From: Mucilaginibacter frigoritolerans
GTDB taxonomy: Bacteria; Bacteroidota; Bacteroidia; Sphingobacteriales; Sphingobacteriaceae
Length of the DNA: 64,000 bases
Direction: 5' to 3'
Assembly: GCF_007830615.1 (NCBI RefSeq)
Contig: NZ_VLLI01000001.1
Location: 310,001 to 374,000, forward strand
A program made the position numbers and the translations under genes. Under the pieces are notes generated by a model that did not search any database, was not told the origin of the DNA, and saw only the letters and a list, made by a program, of their open reading frames with translations. Positions 53,130-61,641 of the stretch are shown here, in pieces. How positions within the stretch are numbered: the first letter of the stretch is position 1; each line of letters starts with the position of its first letter.

Positions 53130-55652
53130 ATGTTTGCCAAAAGAATTTACACGCTTTCTGTTTGCTTTTTAGTTGTTCTTTTACCTTTAATTGGTTCAGC
53201 AACAATTTTCAGTCAAAATATTCCCGGAGAATCAAGGCAGATTACAATCAGCAGTGCCAAAACTGCTCTGACTATTGATTATGATCATAAAGCTGCTGTT
53301 ACATCTTTAATCATTAACGGACAAAAAGTAGTTAGTAGTACCGATGGTATGTTTACTTCGGTAAAGGTAGGTAGCATTACCTATTCTTCATTGCACACCA
53401 AAAGCAATCCTGTGATTGTTCAAAGGGCAGATAGCTTAAAGATCACCGGTATTAATTATGGAGATAAACAACTCACCATTTCAGAAACCTGGACCTTTAT
53501 AAAGACCAGTAAATTCATCAAATGGAAAATTGAAAGAAGCTTCTCTAAAGCGGTTAACATTGATGAGGCAGCAATGCCGGTAATTAATTTTGATAACATT
53601 AATACCTGGGAGGGTGCTTACCAGGGCTATGGGGGCTTGGCCTGGTTTTATTTGTTCAATGAAAAGCTTTGTACCTATGGCGTTCATACAAGAGCATCTA
53701 ACTTTTGGAACAGCAAAACAAATAATGGGTTAAATATAACTGTTGATGCACCTGGTGAACAGGTTGCCATGAAATATACCCGGACAAACGATGACAGACT
53801 TCAGTATTCCGTTACCGCCTCCAAACAGGAAATGCTGCCACGCGGAGATACTGGAACCAACAGGCGCCGGTTTATAAGAGGCAGAACTAATGTTTGGGCT
53901 CCTTTTTTTGAACCTGCAGATAAAACCACACAAACTTTAACATTTACTTATTTTGAGTATGATGAGAAATATGGCCGGGGAAAATTTACAGGCATCAACG
54001 GTGAGCAGGTGAGCGCTGTGTTGGGTACCATAGCTCATATCGGCGTAATTGATTCTCTGCACTATGGGGGTAATAGTTGGCATACTCCTTATGGTCCTAT
54101 TTGTTTACATGAACAATATATTGCGCAGCTTGGTCTGGGCATTAATGACCCAGCGTATCTTAACGGATATAAAAGCTGTTTAGATTTTTATAGGGATTAT
54201 GCTATAAAACCGGATGGGCGGGTTTACCCGCGTTGGGCCTATACCAATGAGGATGCTATGCCGGGCCAGTTTAATAAGGATGGCTTTTATGAGGCACAGT
54301 GGGGGATTTTGTTGGACTCAAACCCTGACTATGTTAGCAATGTATCTGAACTTTATGATTTAACAGGCGATAAGAAATGGGTAAAAGGTCAGCAACTGGC
54401 ATGTGAAAAAGCACTTGACTGGATACTTAAAAGAGATAGCAACCACAATGGCCTGGTTGAAATGATGACTGACTCTAAAGACCAGAAAAGAAGCAGCGAC
54501 TGGATTGATATTATTTGGGCATCATACGAAAATGCTTTTGTAAACGCGAAACTTTATCACGCATTGATAAAATGGGCCGCGATAGAACATCAACTGGGTA
54601 ATACTGGTAAAGCATTATATTATGAAGAATTTGCAGCGAAACTAAAAACGAGTTTCAATAAACCAACAACGGATGGAGGCTTTTGGGATGACGAGAAAAA
54701 ATGCTATGTGCATTGGAGGGATAAGGATAATACCATACATGGCCGTAACATGGTTACACCAGTAAATTTTATGGCTATTGCCTATGGCATTTGTGATGAT
54801 TCTAGCCGGAAAAAACTTATTCTGGATAATATTGAAGCGCAAATGCAACAAGAAAATCTTTTCTTCTGGCCATTAGCAATGACATCGTATGCAGCTGGAG
54901 AGGGTAAGGAATGGCAGTTCCCTTTTCCGCAGTATGAAAATGGCGACTTGTTTTTATCCTGGGGGGCATTAGGAGTTAAAGCCTATGCAGACTATAATCC
55001 AGCTATTGCGGTTAAATATGTAAAGAAAGTGCTGGAACAGTATAGTAAGGATGGCCTTGCATTTCAAAGATATGGCCGCTTGAAACAGGATGGTTTGGGT
55101 GATGATATCTTATCGGGTAATAGTCTTTCTATAGTTGGTTTGTACCAGGCCATATACGGTATTAATCCATTATACAACCGCTTTTATCTGGAGCCGCACA
55201 TTACCTCTGAGCTTTATGGCACCGAGTTAAGGTACAATTTTCATAACCAGCGTTTAACCATAAACCTGGATAGCAGCGGTTATGCTGTATCGAACCATTT
55301 TTTTAAAGTGATAAGCACTAAAAACTTTGGCTTTGCAGGTTCTAAAAATCATCTCTCTTATTTTGATGGTAGTAATGCTATTGCTTCATTACAAATTATA
55401 ACTGATAAACCGCTTACTATAGTTGTAAAGAACTGGAACAATGAGCAAAGAGAATGGAGTCAAACGGCGTCTAAAGTTTCGATAAAGCCGTTAAGCTATA
55501 AAATAAGTCAATTAAAGCCGAATACGGTGTACATTGTATCAGTTAACGGCAAAACAGTTCAGAAAACTAAAAGCGATGATAAGGGTAATTTGCTGATCAA
55601 TCATCGTATATCGGAACTTACTGAATCGTTAAGTGTCCATCTTGATAATTGA
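53130..55652 (+). CDS. Secreted six-hairpin (alpha/alpha)6 glycosidase-like protein
   Basis: 840 residues from the ATG at 53130; a TTG seven codons earlier is open but unlikely. Signal peptide (about 1-30), an N-terminal beta-sandwich (about 35-300: TISSAKTALTIDYDHKAAVTSLIING), an (alpha/alpha)6 barrel at about 310-680 (DGFYEAQWGILLDSNP, LKRDSNHNGLVEMMTDSKDQKRSSDWIDIIWASYENAF, GRNMVTPVNFMAIAYGICDD, DGGFWDDEKK), and a C-terminal beta domain. The acids in SDWIDIIW and WDDEKK may be catalytic. It fits clans of inverting glycosidases (GH63/GH78/GH15-like) but I cannot assign a family. It should digest the glycan captured by SusCD. Confidence 0.75.
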   Translation: MFAKRIYTLSVCFLVVLLPLIGSATIFSQNIPGESRQITISSAKTALTIDYDHKAAVTSLIINGQKVVSSTDGMFTSVKVGSITYSSLHTKSNPVIVQRADSLKITGINYGDKQLTISETWTFIKTSKFIKWKIERSFSKAVNIDEAAMPVINFDNINTWEGAYQGYGGLAWFYLFNEKLCTYGVHTRASNFWNSKTNNGLNITVDAPGEQVAMKYTRTNDDRLQYSVTASKQEMLPRGDTGTNRRRFIRGRTNVWAPFFEPADKTTQTLTFTYFEYDEKYGRGKFTGINGEQVSAVLGTIAHIGVIDSLHYGGNSWHTPYGPICLHEQYIAQLGLGINDPAYLNGYKSCLDFYRDYAIKPDGRVYPRWAYTNEDAMPGQFNKDGFYEAQWGILLDSNPDYVSNVSELYDLTGDKKWVKGQQLACEKALDWILKRDSNHNGLVEMMTDSKDQKRSSDWIDIIWASYENAFVNAKLYHALIKWAAIEHQLGNTGKALYYEEFAAKLKTSFNKPTTDGGFWDDEKKCYVHWRDKDNTIHGRNMVTPVNFMAIAYGICDDSSRKKLILDNIEAQMQQENLFFWPLAMTSYAAGEGKEWQFPFPQYENGDLFLSWGALGVKAYADYNPAIAVKYVKKVLEQYSKDGLAFQRYGRLKQDGLGDDILSGNSLSIVGLYQAIYGINPLYNRFYLEPHITSELYGTELRYNFHNQRLTINLDSSGYAVSNHFFKVISTKNFGFAGSKNHLSYFDGSNAIASLQIITDKPLTIVVKNWNNEQREWSQTASKVSIKPLSYKISQLKPNTVYIVSVNGKTVQKTKSDDKGNLLINHRISELTESLSVHLDN

Positions 55653-55694
55653 AATATCGGTATACTTTAAATAAAAGGAACTTTGTTGATTTGT

Positions 55695-55728
55695 AAAAGT
55701 ACGCTGTGTCAATGTTGCGTACTTTTTA
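55695..55728. terminator. Terminator after the glycosidase-like gene
   Basis: AAAAGTACGC (55695-55704) and GCGTACTTTT (55717-55726) form a perfect 10-bp stem with A and T ends on the two sides, so it can work in both directions; the kinase gene faces it. Confidence 0.8.
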
Positions 55729-55786
55729 GTTTATAGGAAAAAACTGAAAGTACCTGGCCTGATAAGAGGAGTTTGAAAACAGTTTA

Positions 55787-57655
55787 TTATTTAACTGGAA
55801 TGCTGTAATAAAAAGTGGCGCCAAATTCTGGTTTGCTTTCTGCCCAGATGCGTCCATTTAATAAAGTGATAAATTCTTTACAAATAGTAAGGGCCATGCC
55901 GGCATCGCGACTGGTGGTTTCGCTCTGTTTAAATGAAAAAAGATGATTCAGTTCCGTTTCAGTCATTCCTTTTCCTTCGTTTTTTATTGATATGACTATT
56001 TCACTTTCGGTAGAAGTGACGTTGCAGGTTATTGCACCACACTGAGGAGAGAATTTGATGGCATTATTTATCAGGTTACGATTAATAAATTGCACTATTT
56101 CTCTGTCGGATTTTAAAGTAAACTCCGGAGCAATCGGGTTATTGATGACTAATTGCTTATCATCAATTTTGTGCTGAAAAAGACTGAAGGATTGCTCAAT
56201 TAATTCTCTCAGGTTTAATTGTTCGGCTGTGAAAATGTATCCCGACAATTGTTTTTTAATCCATTGTAAAATATTATCAAATGTGAGCAGCACATTCTCA
56301 ATGTCAGTTTGAATGTTATTGCATGATTGCAGGAGGATTGTTCTGTCCAGCTCTTCATCGCGCAGCAAATTAACCATGCCCAGAGCTTCACCCAATGGAG
56401 CCCTGAAATCATGGGCGAGCATGCTTAATAATCTGCCTTTAAATTCATCATTAATTTTAAGCGCTTTATTTTGCCGGGTTATTTGCTCGTTCAGTCCTTT
56501 TAATACTGTAGCGTGTTTGCGCGAACGATAATAAAATCCTATTAATAACAGAAGGGTTACCGATCCAACGCTGCTGGCAATAATAAACCACAGTTGTTTT
56601 TTATGATTCGCATTATCCAGTAACTGAAGTCTTTTAATATTCTCTTGTGCGTCATTATATTTGATATAGTCGCCCAAAAAACTACTATTGTTATCGTTTT
56701 GCTTTCCCAATGCGCTAACCAGTAATTTATTGGTTTCAGCCTGTTTAATTAAATTATGTTTTAATTCGTAGATGTGTAGCATATCTTTCAATACATCTAT
56801 CTTCCAATAAACAAAATTATTAACCGCAGCCATATCATAAATCTGCTGGTAACAATAGAGTGCACTATCTGTTTGTTTTTCGGCTAGGTAATAGGTGGCA
56901 TAAACGTTCAAGCCCTCCATTTGATGGTAATCCCATTGATTGCTGCGGGCTATTTGAATTGACTTAAGAATTAAAGGTAGGGCGGCTTTATTATCCTTTT
57001 TATCTAAAAATAAACCGGCCTTTTCCTGCATTACAAAAACCAAAGCCCTGTCATAATGGAAACGAATAGCAAGTTCCGTTGCTTTGTTCAGGTAATAGGC
57101 AGCAGAGTTGCCAGTCAGGTTATTCATCTCTACATAATTAGCATAAAGCATACAAAGTGTTGAATCAGCCTTTAAATGGCGGGCCGTAAACATTGCTTTT
57201 TGCGAAAATTCTTTGGTTTTAATACTATCATTAATGAAGCTGTAACTGATTGATGAATTCATCAGCATTTGTGCCATTTCAGCAGTGTCGGGTAGTTTGG
57301 CGTAGGTATGATAGGCTCTGCTATAATAATCAAGCGACTGGCTGTAAAGGCCCTTAAGTGCAAAGCTGATAGCAATATTGGTGAGGGCATCGGCTTGTCC
57401 ACGGGTGTTATGCAGTTGTTGTGCGATAGCATTTGCTTTTGTGCCGTAAATATAGCTGCTATCGGCACTTTTCATATGAATAAGAAAGCCAATTTTATTC
57501 ATCAGTCGCATCACCTTCAAGCTATCCTTAGTAACAGCTAATTGCTGCTCAAACTTTTTAAGCTCTAATTGTTGTGCACCGGCAACAGTGAGAACAAACA
57601 ATGGTATCACCAACAAAGCAATTTGTATCCATAACCGAATTGAAGGAGCCCTCAT
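55787..57655 (-). CDS. TPR-containing sensor histidine kinase
   Basis: 622 residues. Signal peptide or anchor (about 1-27), a periplasmic region of tetratricopeptide-like repeats (about 40-330; units such as GQADALTNIAISFALKGLYSQSLDYYSRAYHTY), a transmembrane helix near 350-372 (LWFIIASSVGSVTLLLLIGFYY), a short coiled linker, then HisKA with H415 in MLAHDFRAPLGEALGMVNLL and an ATPase domain (NRNLINNAIKFSP, KNEGKGM, DAGMALTICKEF). The G2 box is degenerate (DAGMALT for GxGLGL), so activity may be unusual. It has no adjacent response regulator. Confidence 0.88.
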   Translation of the reverse strand: MRAPSIRLWIQIALLVIPLFVLTVAGAQQLELKKFEQQLAVTKDSLKVMRLMNKIGFLIHMKSADSSYIYGTKANAIAQQLHNTRGQADALTNIAISFALKGLYSQSLDYYSRAYHTYAKLPDTAEMAQMLMNSSISYSFINDSIKTKEFSQKAMFTARHLKADSTLCMLYANYVEMNNLTGNSAAYYLNKATELAIRFHYDRALVFVMQEKAGLFLDKKDNKAALPLILKSIQIARSNQWDYHQMEGLNVYATYYLAEKQTDSALYCYQQIYDMAAVNNFVYWKIDVLKDMLHIYELKHNLIKQAETNKLLVSALGKQNDNNSSFLGDYIKYNDAQENIKRLQLLDNANHKKQLWFIIASSVGSVTLLLLIGFYYRSRKHATVLKGLNEQITRQNKALKINDEFKGRLLSMLAHDFRAPLGEALGMVNLLRDEELDRTILLQSCNNIQTDIENVLLTFDNILQWIKKQLSGYIFTAEQLNLRELIEQSFSLFQHKIDDKQLVINNPIAPEFTLKSDREIVQFINRNLINNAIKFSPQCGAITCNVTSTESEIVISIKNEGKGMTETELNHLFSFKQSETTSRDAGMALTICKEFITLLNGRIWAESKPEFGATFYYSIPVK

Positions 57656-57793
57656 TAAATGGTTTATCTTTTACCTGCTAAGTTAGTCTTCTTTTTTCAG
57701 AAGTTTTAAAAGTTAGGTTTCTTAATAGTTTATAAGGGGCTATTTGGGCTAAATATGTATTTGGTTATAAGTGGCTGATTACTCTGAACAGAA

Positions 57794-57854
57794 ATCGCCC
57801 CGCCCATTGCCGCGGAGGCCTAGTTACTTTTGTGGCCACAAAAGTAACCAAAAA
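57794..57854. repeat. Left inverted repeat flanking the zinc-ribbon gene
   Basis: 61 bases starting ATCGCCCCGCCCATTGCCGC, including CCGCGGAGGCCTAGT and a 26-base perfect palindrome at 57823-57848 (GTTACTTTTGTGG and its complement). Its reverse complement matches 58790-58851 with few differences outside the loop. Confidence 0.85.
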
Positions 57855-58093
57855 GGCTTTCAGCAGAAATGCTTCTTTGCTGCTCCGGCCTTTGCCCTGC
57901 AAATTCGTTAAAACCGGGGCTGCAATCTTTTCGCGGTTGCACCTTGTCATTTTCAGACCCTTATGCGGAGATTTGCTATGCCCTGCCACCGCTTTTCGGC
58001 CGAATCGTTTTTCCGCATTTCGGCCGAAGCTTATTTGCTGACGAGTATCTCATGTTATCAGAAGTTGACTTACTATAGCTCCGAAGCGTTTGT
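57855..58093. other. Non-coding stretch inside the inverted-repeat cassette
   Basis: 239 bases with no credible gene. It holds two copies of the palindromic decamer TTCGGCCGAA (57995-58004 and 58019-58028, 24 bases apart). Composition is richer in G and C than the neighbouring genes. Confidence 0.6.
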
Positions 58094-58633
58094 TTATATA
58101 TGACTATTAATAATTTTAACTTTACAAGATAGAATCTTTTCAAACTCTTGCACGACTTCATCCTTTAATGGTGGCCAATTCCAAAAGGTGAACCCCAGGT
58201 TACTAAATCCCCAGGTTGGTTCGATTAAATAATCATTAAGATCACTTGCATTATTGCAAAGTGGACATAATAATAGTGAATTGCCTGTTTCATAATAATC
58301 ATTCAAATCCCATTCATTTGATATTATATTCTCATTGCACTTTGGGCAAATAAAGCTATCTAAACCATTTTGTCCAGTGTGAAATACCTCTCGATCGGTT
58401 ACAACCTCAAGGCCATTACATCTGAGCGAAAATGGCAGATATTCTGGTTCATCAACTAAATTAGAAGCTCCTTTGTCAATTGGATACCCCAATTCGGAAG
58501 ATAATATACAGTCTGTTTTAACTGGCTTAACAGCTTTTATACTTACTAACCATTCAATAATTTGTTTAGCCTTTACTTCTCTGTCGAGGAAATGGGTAAT
58601 ATTAGGGACAATGCTTGTACTCGAGTCACTCAT
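58094..58633 (-). CDS. Zinc-ribbon protein of unknown function (cassette passenger)
   Basis: 179 residues, cytoplasmic. A polar N-terminal domain (about 1-90; IVPNITHFLDREVKAKQIIEWL, LSSELGYPIDKGA) is followed by a four-cysteine zinc ribbon (C96-x2-C99 and C123-x2-C126) and a C-terminal segment PTWGFSNLGFTFWNWPPLKDE. I have seen similar uncharacterised proteins in Pedobacter and Chitinophaga but know no function; an immunity-like or regulatory role is only a guess. It is the sole gene between the inverted repeats at 57794-57854 and 58790-58851. Confidence 0.75.
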   Translation of the reverse strand: MSDSSTSIVPNITHFLDREVKAKQIIEWLVSIKAVKPVKTDCILSSELGYPIDKGASNLVDEPEYLPFSLRCNGLEVVTDREVFHTGQNGLDSFICPKCNENIISNEWDLNDYYETGNSLLLCPLCNNASDLNDYLIEPTWGFSNLGFTFWNWPPLKDEVVQEFEKILSCKVKIINSHI

Positions 58634-58719
58634 AGAGCTAAACTAATTGAATTTTCTATTCGAAACATTAAGGAAAGTTTAAATATTTTGGAAAGTGCTT
58701 TTATTAATACATTAAGTTA

Positions 58720-58750
58720 AAAAGGACTGGCCCGTCAGAAAAACGGGCCA
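58720..58750 (-). terminator. Terminator of the DUF2130 gene
   Basis: CTGGCCCGT (58727-58735) and ACGGGCCAG (58742-58750) make a perfect 9-bp stem; read on the minus strand it is followed by TCCTTTTTAA. Confidence 0.75.
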
Positions 58751-58789
58751 GGAGTATGGCCTGCAGCGCTGAAGCTTTTTTCTGACTTG

Positions 58790-58851
58790 ATTTTTGGTTA
58801 CTTTTCATCTAAGGAAAAGTGACTAGGCCACCGCGGCCATGAGCGGGACGA
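58790..58851. repeat. Right inverted repeat flanking the zinc-ribbon gene
   Basis: 62 bases, the inverted partner of 57794-57854: TTTTTGGTTACTTTT, an 8-9-base non-matching loop, AAAAGTGACTAGGCCACCGC, then a segment complementary to ATCGYCCCGCYCATKG. Confidence 0.85.
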
Positions 58852-58921
58852 TGATTGTATGTACCATCAGCTAATAATAACCACAAATTATTTCAAAAGG
58901 GGGTAACTAATCAAACAAAAC

Positions 58922-60172
58922 CTACTCCAGCAACAAAGTATCATCCTCATCCCCTAAACTTAAATGAATCATATCACTACCGGCAATGCCTTCGATAGAG
59001 CCTTTAATATGAGCGGCATTTAATAGTACTTTTTCCAGTTGCTTTTCGCGGGCCTTCCATAGTTTTTCCATGGCATCGCGCTCTTTTTGTATGGATATAC
59101 GCATGCTCATATAGCCTTCACGAATTGCTTTCCATTGTTCAGAAAATTCATTGCTTATCAGATAGTCGTACAGAAGATGCATTTTATCGCCTTTGTTGTC
59201 CTGTGCCTTTGCCAGATTGGCTAGTTTGATGATACCATCACGTAATATATAAGATACGGCTTTCACTTCTTCAAACGAGCAGATCCATACACCGTCTTTT
59301 TCGCCAAAGCAATCCATGCCTTTTGGATAGCATTGAGTAACAATAACAGCCACATCCACCCCAATGGCGCGCATGTCTTTTTTCAGCTTATCAATCCAGT
59401 CCATGGAGAAATCTTTGGTGCGCTTACTTTCATAAATAATACGACCGCATTCTTGACCAAACTGGTTGCGTACAGTTTGTACACAGTCTGCCCCTCGCAC
59501 GCCCTTGCCCACCTCGCTAATCATATCGAAAGGGAAATTATCGCGAAGCAATTCTTCTAAAATCAATTCCTGTACCTCGCCTTGTAACTGCATAGAGCCT
59601 TGTTCGGCTTTGCGTTTCATTTCTTCGGCCAGTTTTTTTTGGTCGTCCAGCTGTTTTTCAAGCTCTTTTACCTTTAGCTGGTAATCAGTGTCTTTCAAAC
59701 TAAATTTCTCTGCTTCCTGCTTACGGATGGTTTCGGCCAGCTCATTGCGCTGTTCCTGCATGCGGCGCTGTATGGAAAGTTCCAGTTCTTCTTCCTTTTG
59801 TTTAAGCGCCTGCTCTTTTTGTAAAAATTCCAGCTCTTTCTGGCGGGCCGTTTTTAGTTTTTCGTCCGATTCCTGTTTGGCGCTTTGCAGTATCAGTAAT
59901 TGGTTCTCAAAATCAGAAGCTATGGTTTTACGCAGCGATTGTTCAATATTTTGCTGTAGTTGTTTCTTTTCATCGTTTAGGCGTTGTTCAAAAAGCAATT
60001 GTTGTTGCCGTTCTTTATTGGCAAACTCCGTTTCTTTTTTGCGGTACTCCTCTTCCTTTTGCTGGGTATATTCCTGCATTTTGGTGCGAAGCTCTTTTTT
60101 ATATTCTTCGGCCATCACTTCTTCAATCGGGAATCCAAAACCACAGCTGGGGCACTTAACTTCTGTTGCCAT
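58922..60172 (-). CDS. DUF2130 protein: zinc knuckle, coiled coil, PD-(D/E)XK-like core
   Basis: 416 residues. C7-x2-C10 (KCPSCGFGFPIEE) is a half zinc finger, residues 20-200 are an unbroken Glu/Gln/Lys-rich coiled coil, and residues about 205-310 form the conserved DUF2130 core with D229 (VRGADCVQTV), E248 and K250 (IIYESKRTKDF), and a helix DWIDKLKKDMRAIGVDVAVIVT. The D...E-x-K spacing is that of PD-(D/E)XK nucleases. A helical tail (about 345-390) follows. Function is unknown; a DNA-processing enzyme tied to a long arm is likely. It is monocistronic with its own terminator. Confidence 0.85.
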   Translation of the reverse strand: MATEVKCPSCGFGFPIEEVMAEEYKKELRTKMQEYTQQKEEEYRKKETEFANKERQQQLLFEQRLNDEKKQLQQNIEQSLRKTIASDFENQLLILQSAKQESDEKLKTARQKELEFLQKEQALKQKEEELELSIQRRMQEQRNELAETIRKQEAEKFSLKDTDYQLKVKELEKQLDDQKKLAEEMKRKAEQGSMQLQGEVQELILEELLRDNFPFDMISEVGKGVRGADCVQTVRNQFGQECGRIIYESKRTKDFSMDWIDKLKKDMRAIGVDVAVIVTQCYPKGMDCFGEKDGVWICSFEEVKAVSYILRDGIIKLANLAKAQDNKGDKMHLLYDYLISNEFSEQWKAIREGYMSMRISIQKERDAMEKLWKAREKQLEKVLLNAAHIKGSIEGIAGSDMIHLSLGDEDDTLLLE

Positions 60173-60467
60173 ATTTATAAAGGGAATTAAAGCTGCAATT
60201 TACAGCTATTAGGTGAATAGCGGTGTGTAATGATGAAAAATGAAGTAGTGGCGCAGGTAAATAGTAAGTGTTCACGCGTTAATTATTGAACATCAGGATA
60301 AAATACCGGCAAAATATTTTTCAATCAAGATACCTTCACAAACAAGGGTTAAATCAACTAAACCTAGTATTCATACCGTATACTAAAAGTGTCGTTTTTC
60401 ATGGGCTTTTATCTGAAACTTTTGCATTATTTATTACGTTACTTTGCTATAAACCAATTAAAAGCCA

Positions 60468-61640
60468 ATGGATTCCATACTTACAGATATACCTGCCGGT
60501 TACGATTTTTCGAACAGTGATAACCAGCGCATGATAGAGCAGATGGTAGGTGATTTTGCCGAAAAGCATATCCGACCGCATGTGATGGAATGGGATGAAG
60601 CTCAGTATTTCCCTATTGAGCTTTTTAAGCAACTAGGCGAGCTCGGCTTGATGGGCGTGGTAGTACCGGAAGAGTACGGAGGATCAGGTTTCGGGTATTT
60701 TGAATATGTAACGGTTATTGTTGAAATAGCTAAGGTTTGCGGATCGATAGGTTTGTCTGTTGCTGCGCACAACTCGTTATGTACCGGGCATATTCTGGCA
60801 TTTGGTAATGAAGAGCAGAAACAGCGTTGGTTGCCTAAGCTGGCTACTGCTGAATGGATTGGCGCATGGGGCTTAACTGAAGCCAATACCGGATCGGACG
60901 CGCTGGGCATGAATACTACCGCAGTGCCAGACGGCGATTACTATGTAGTTAATGGATCAAAGAATTGGATAACACACGGTAAATCGAGCAATGTAGCGGT
61001 TGTAATGGTGCGGACAGGGGAGAAGGGCGATTCACACGGGATATCGGCATTGGTAATAGAAAAGGGTACAGCAGGGTTTACCCATGGCAAAAAAGAAAAC
61101 AAACTGGGCATGCGTGCATCAGAAACTACTGAGCTGATATTTGATAACTGCCGCGTACCTAAAGAAAACTTGTTAGGTAAATCCGGTGAAGGCTTTGCCC
61201 AGGCCATGAAAGTACTGGATGGAGGAAGGATCTCCATTGCTGCATTATCATTGGGTATCGCTAAAGGTGCTTTTGACGCAGCTGTAAAATATGCTAAAGA
61301 GCGGAAGCAATTTGGCCAGCCGATTAGTAATTTCCAAGGCATATCCTTTAAACTGGCCGATATGGCTACCGAAATTGAAGCTGCCGAGTTATTGATAATG
61401 CAGGCTGCCGATTTAAAGAATAAACATCTGCCGGTAACCAAACAATCAGCTATGGCAAAATATTTTGCCTCGGAAGTAGCTGTTCGCTGTGCTAATGAAG
61501 CGGTACAGATATTTGGTGGTTATGGCTATACTAAAGATTTCCCGGTTGAAAAATATTATCGCGATGCCAAACTTTGTACTATAGGAGAGGGGACTTCGGA
61601 AATTCAGAAAATAGTGATCAGCAGAGAAATACTAAAGTAA
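60468..61640 (+). CDS. Acyl-CoA dehydrogenase
   Basis: Flavoenzyme that makes trans-2-enoyl-CoA during fatty or branched acid breakdown in the cytoplasm. The 390 residues show the N-terminal helical domain, the FAD segment WGLTEANTGSDALGMNTTA, the beta domain, and C-terminal YRDAKLCTIGEGTSEIQK with E374 in the position of the catalytic base of MCAD/SCAD. It is a short- or branched-chain type by overall pattern, but the substrate is unsure. No partner beta-oxidation gene is close. Its stop is one base from the end of the convergent kinase gene. Confidence 0.94.
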   Translation: MDSILTDIPAGYDFSNSDNQRMIEQMVGDFAEKHIRPHVMEWDEAQYFPIELFKQLGELGLMGVVVPEEYGGSGFGYFEYVTVIVEIAKVCGSIGLSVAAHNSLCTGHILAFGNEEQKQRWLPKLATAEWIGAWGLTEANTGSDALGMNTTAVPDGDYYVVNGSKNWITHGKSSNVAVVMVRTGEKGDSHGISALVIEKGTAGFTHGKKENKLGMRASETTELIFDNCRVPKENLLGKSGEGFAQAMKVLDGGRISIAALSLGIAKGAFDAAVKYAKERKQFGQPISNFQGISFKLADMATEIEAAELLIMQAADLKNKHLPVTKQSAMAKYFASEVAVRCANEAVQIFGGYGYTKDFPVEKYYRDAKLCTIGEGTSEIQKIVISREILK

Positions 61641-61641
61641 G

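Noticed and set aside
57765-58161. Several 60-75-residue ORFs on both strands
   Set aside because: All lie in repeat sequence with palindromes, show no coding bias and overlap each other.
57794-58851. Complete insertion sequence
   Set aside because: No transposase is encoded between the inverted repeats and no target duplication is evident, so only a cassette bounded by repeats is claimed.
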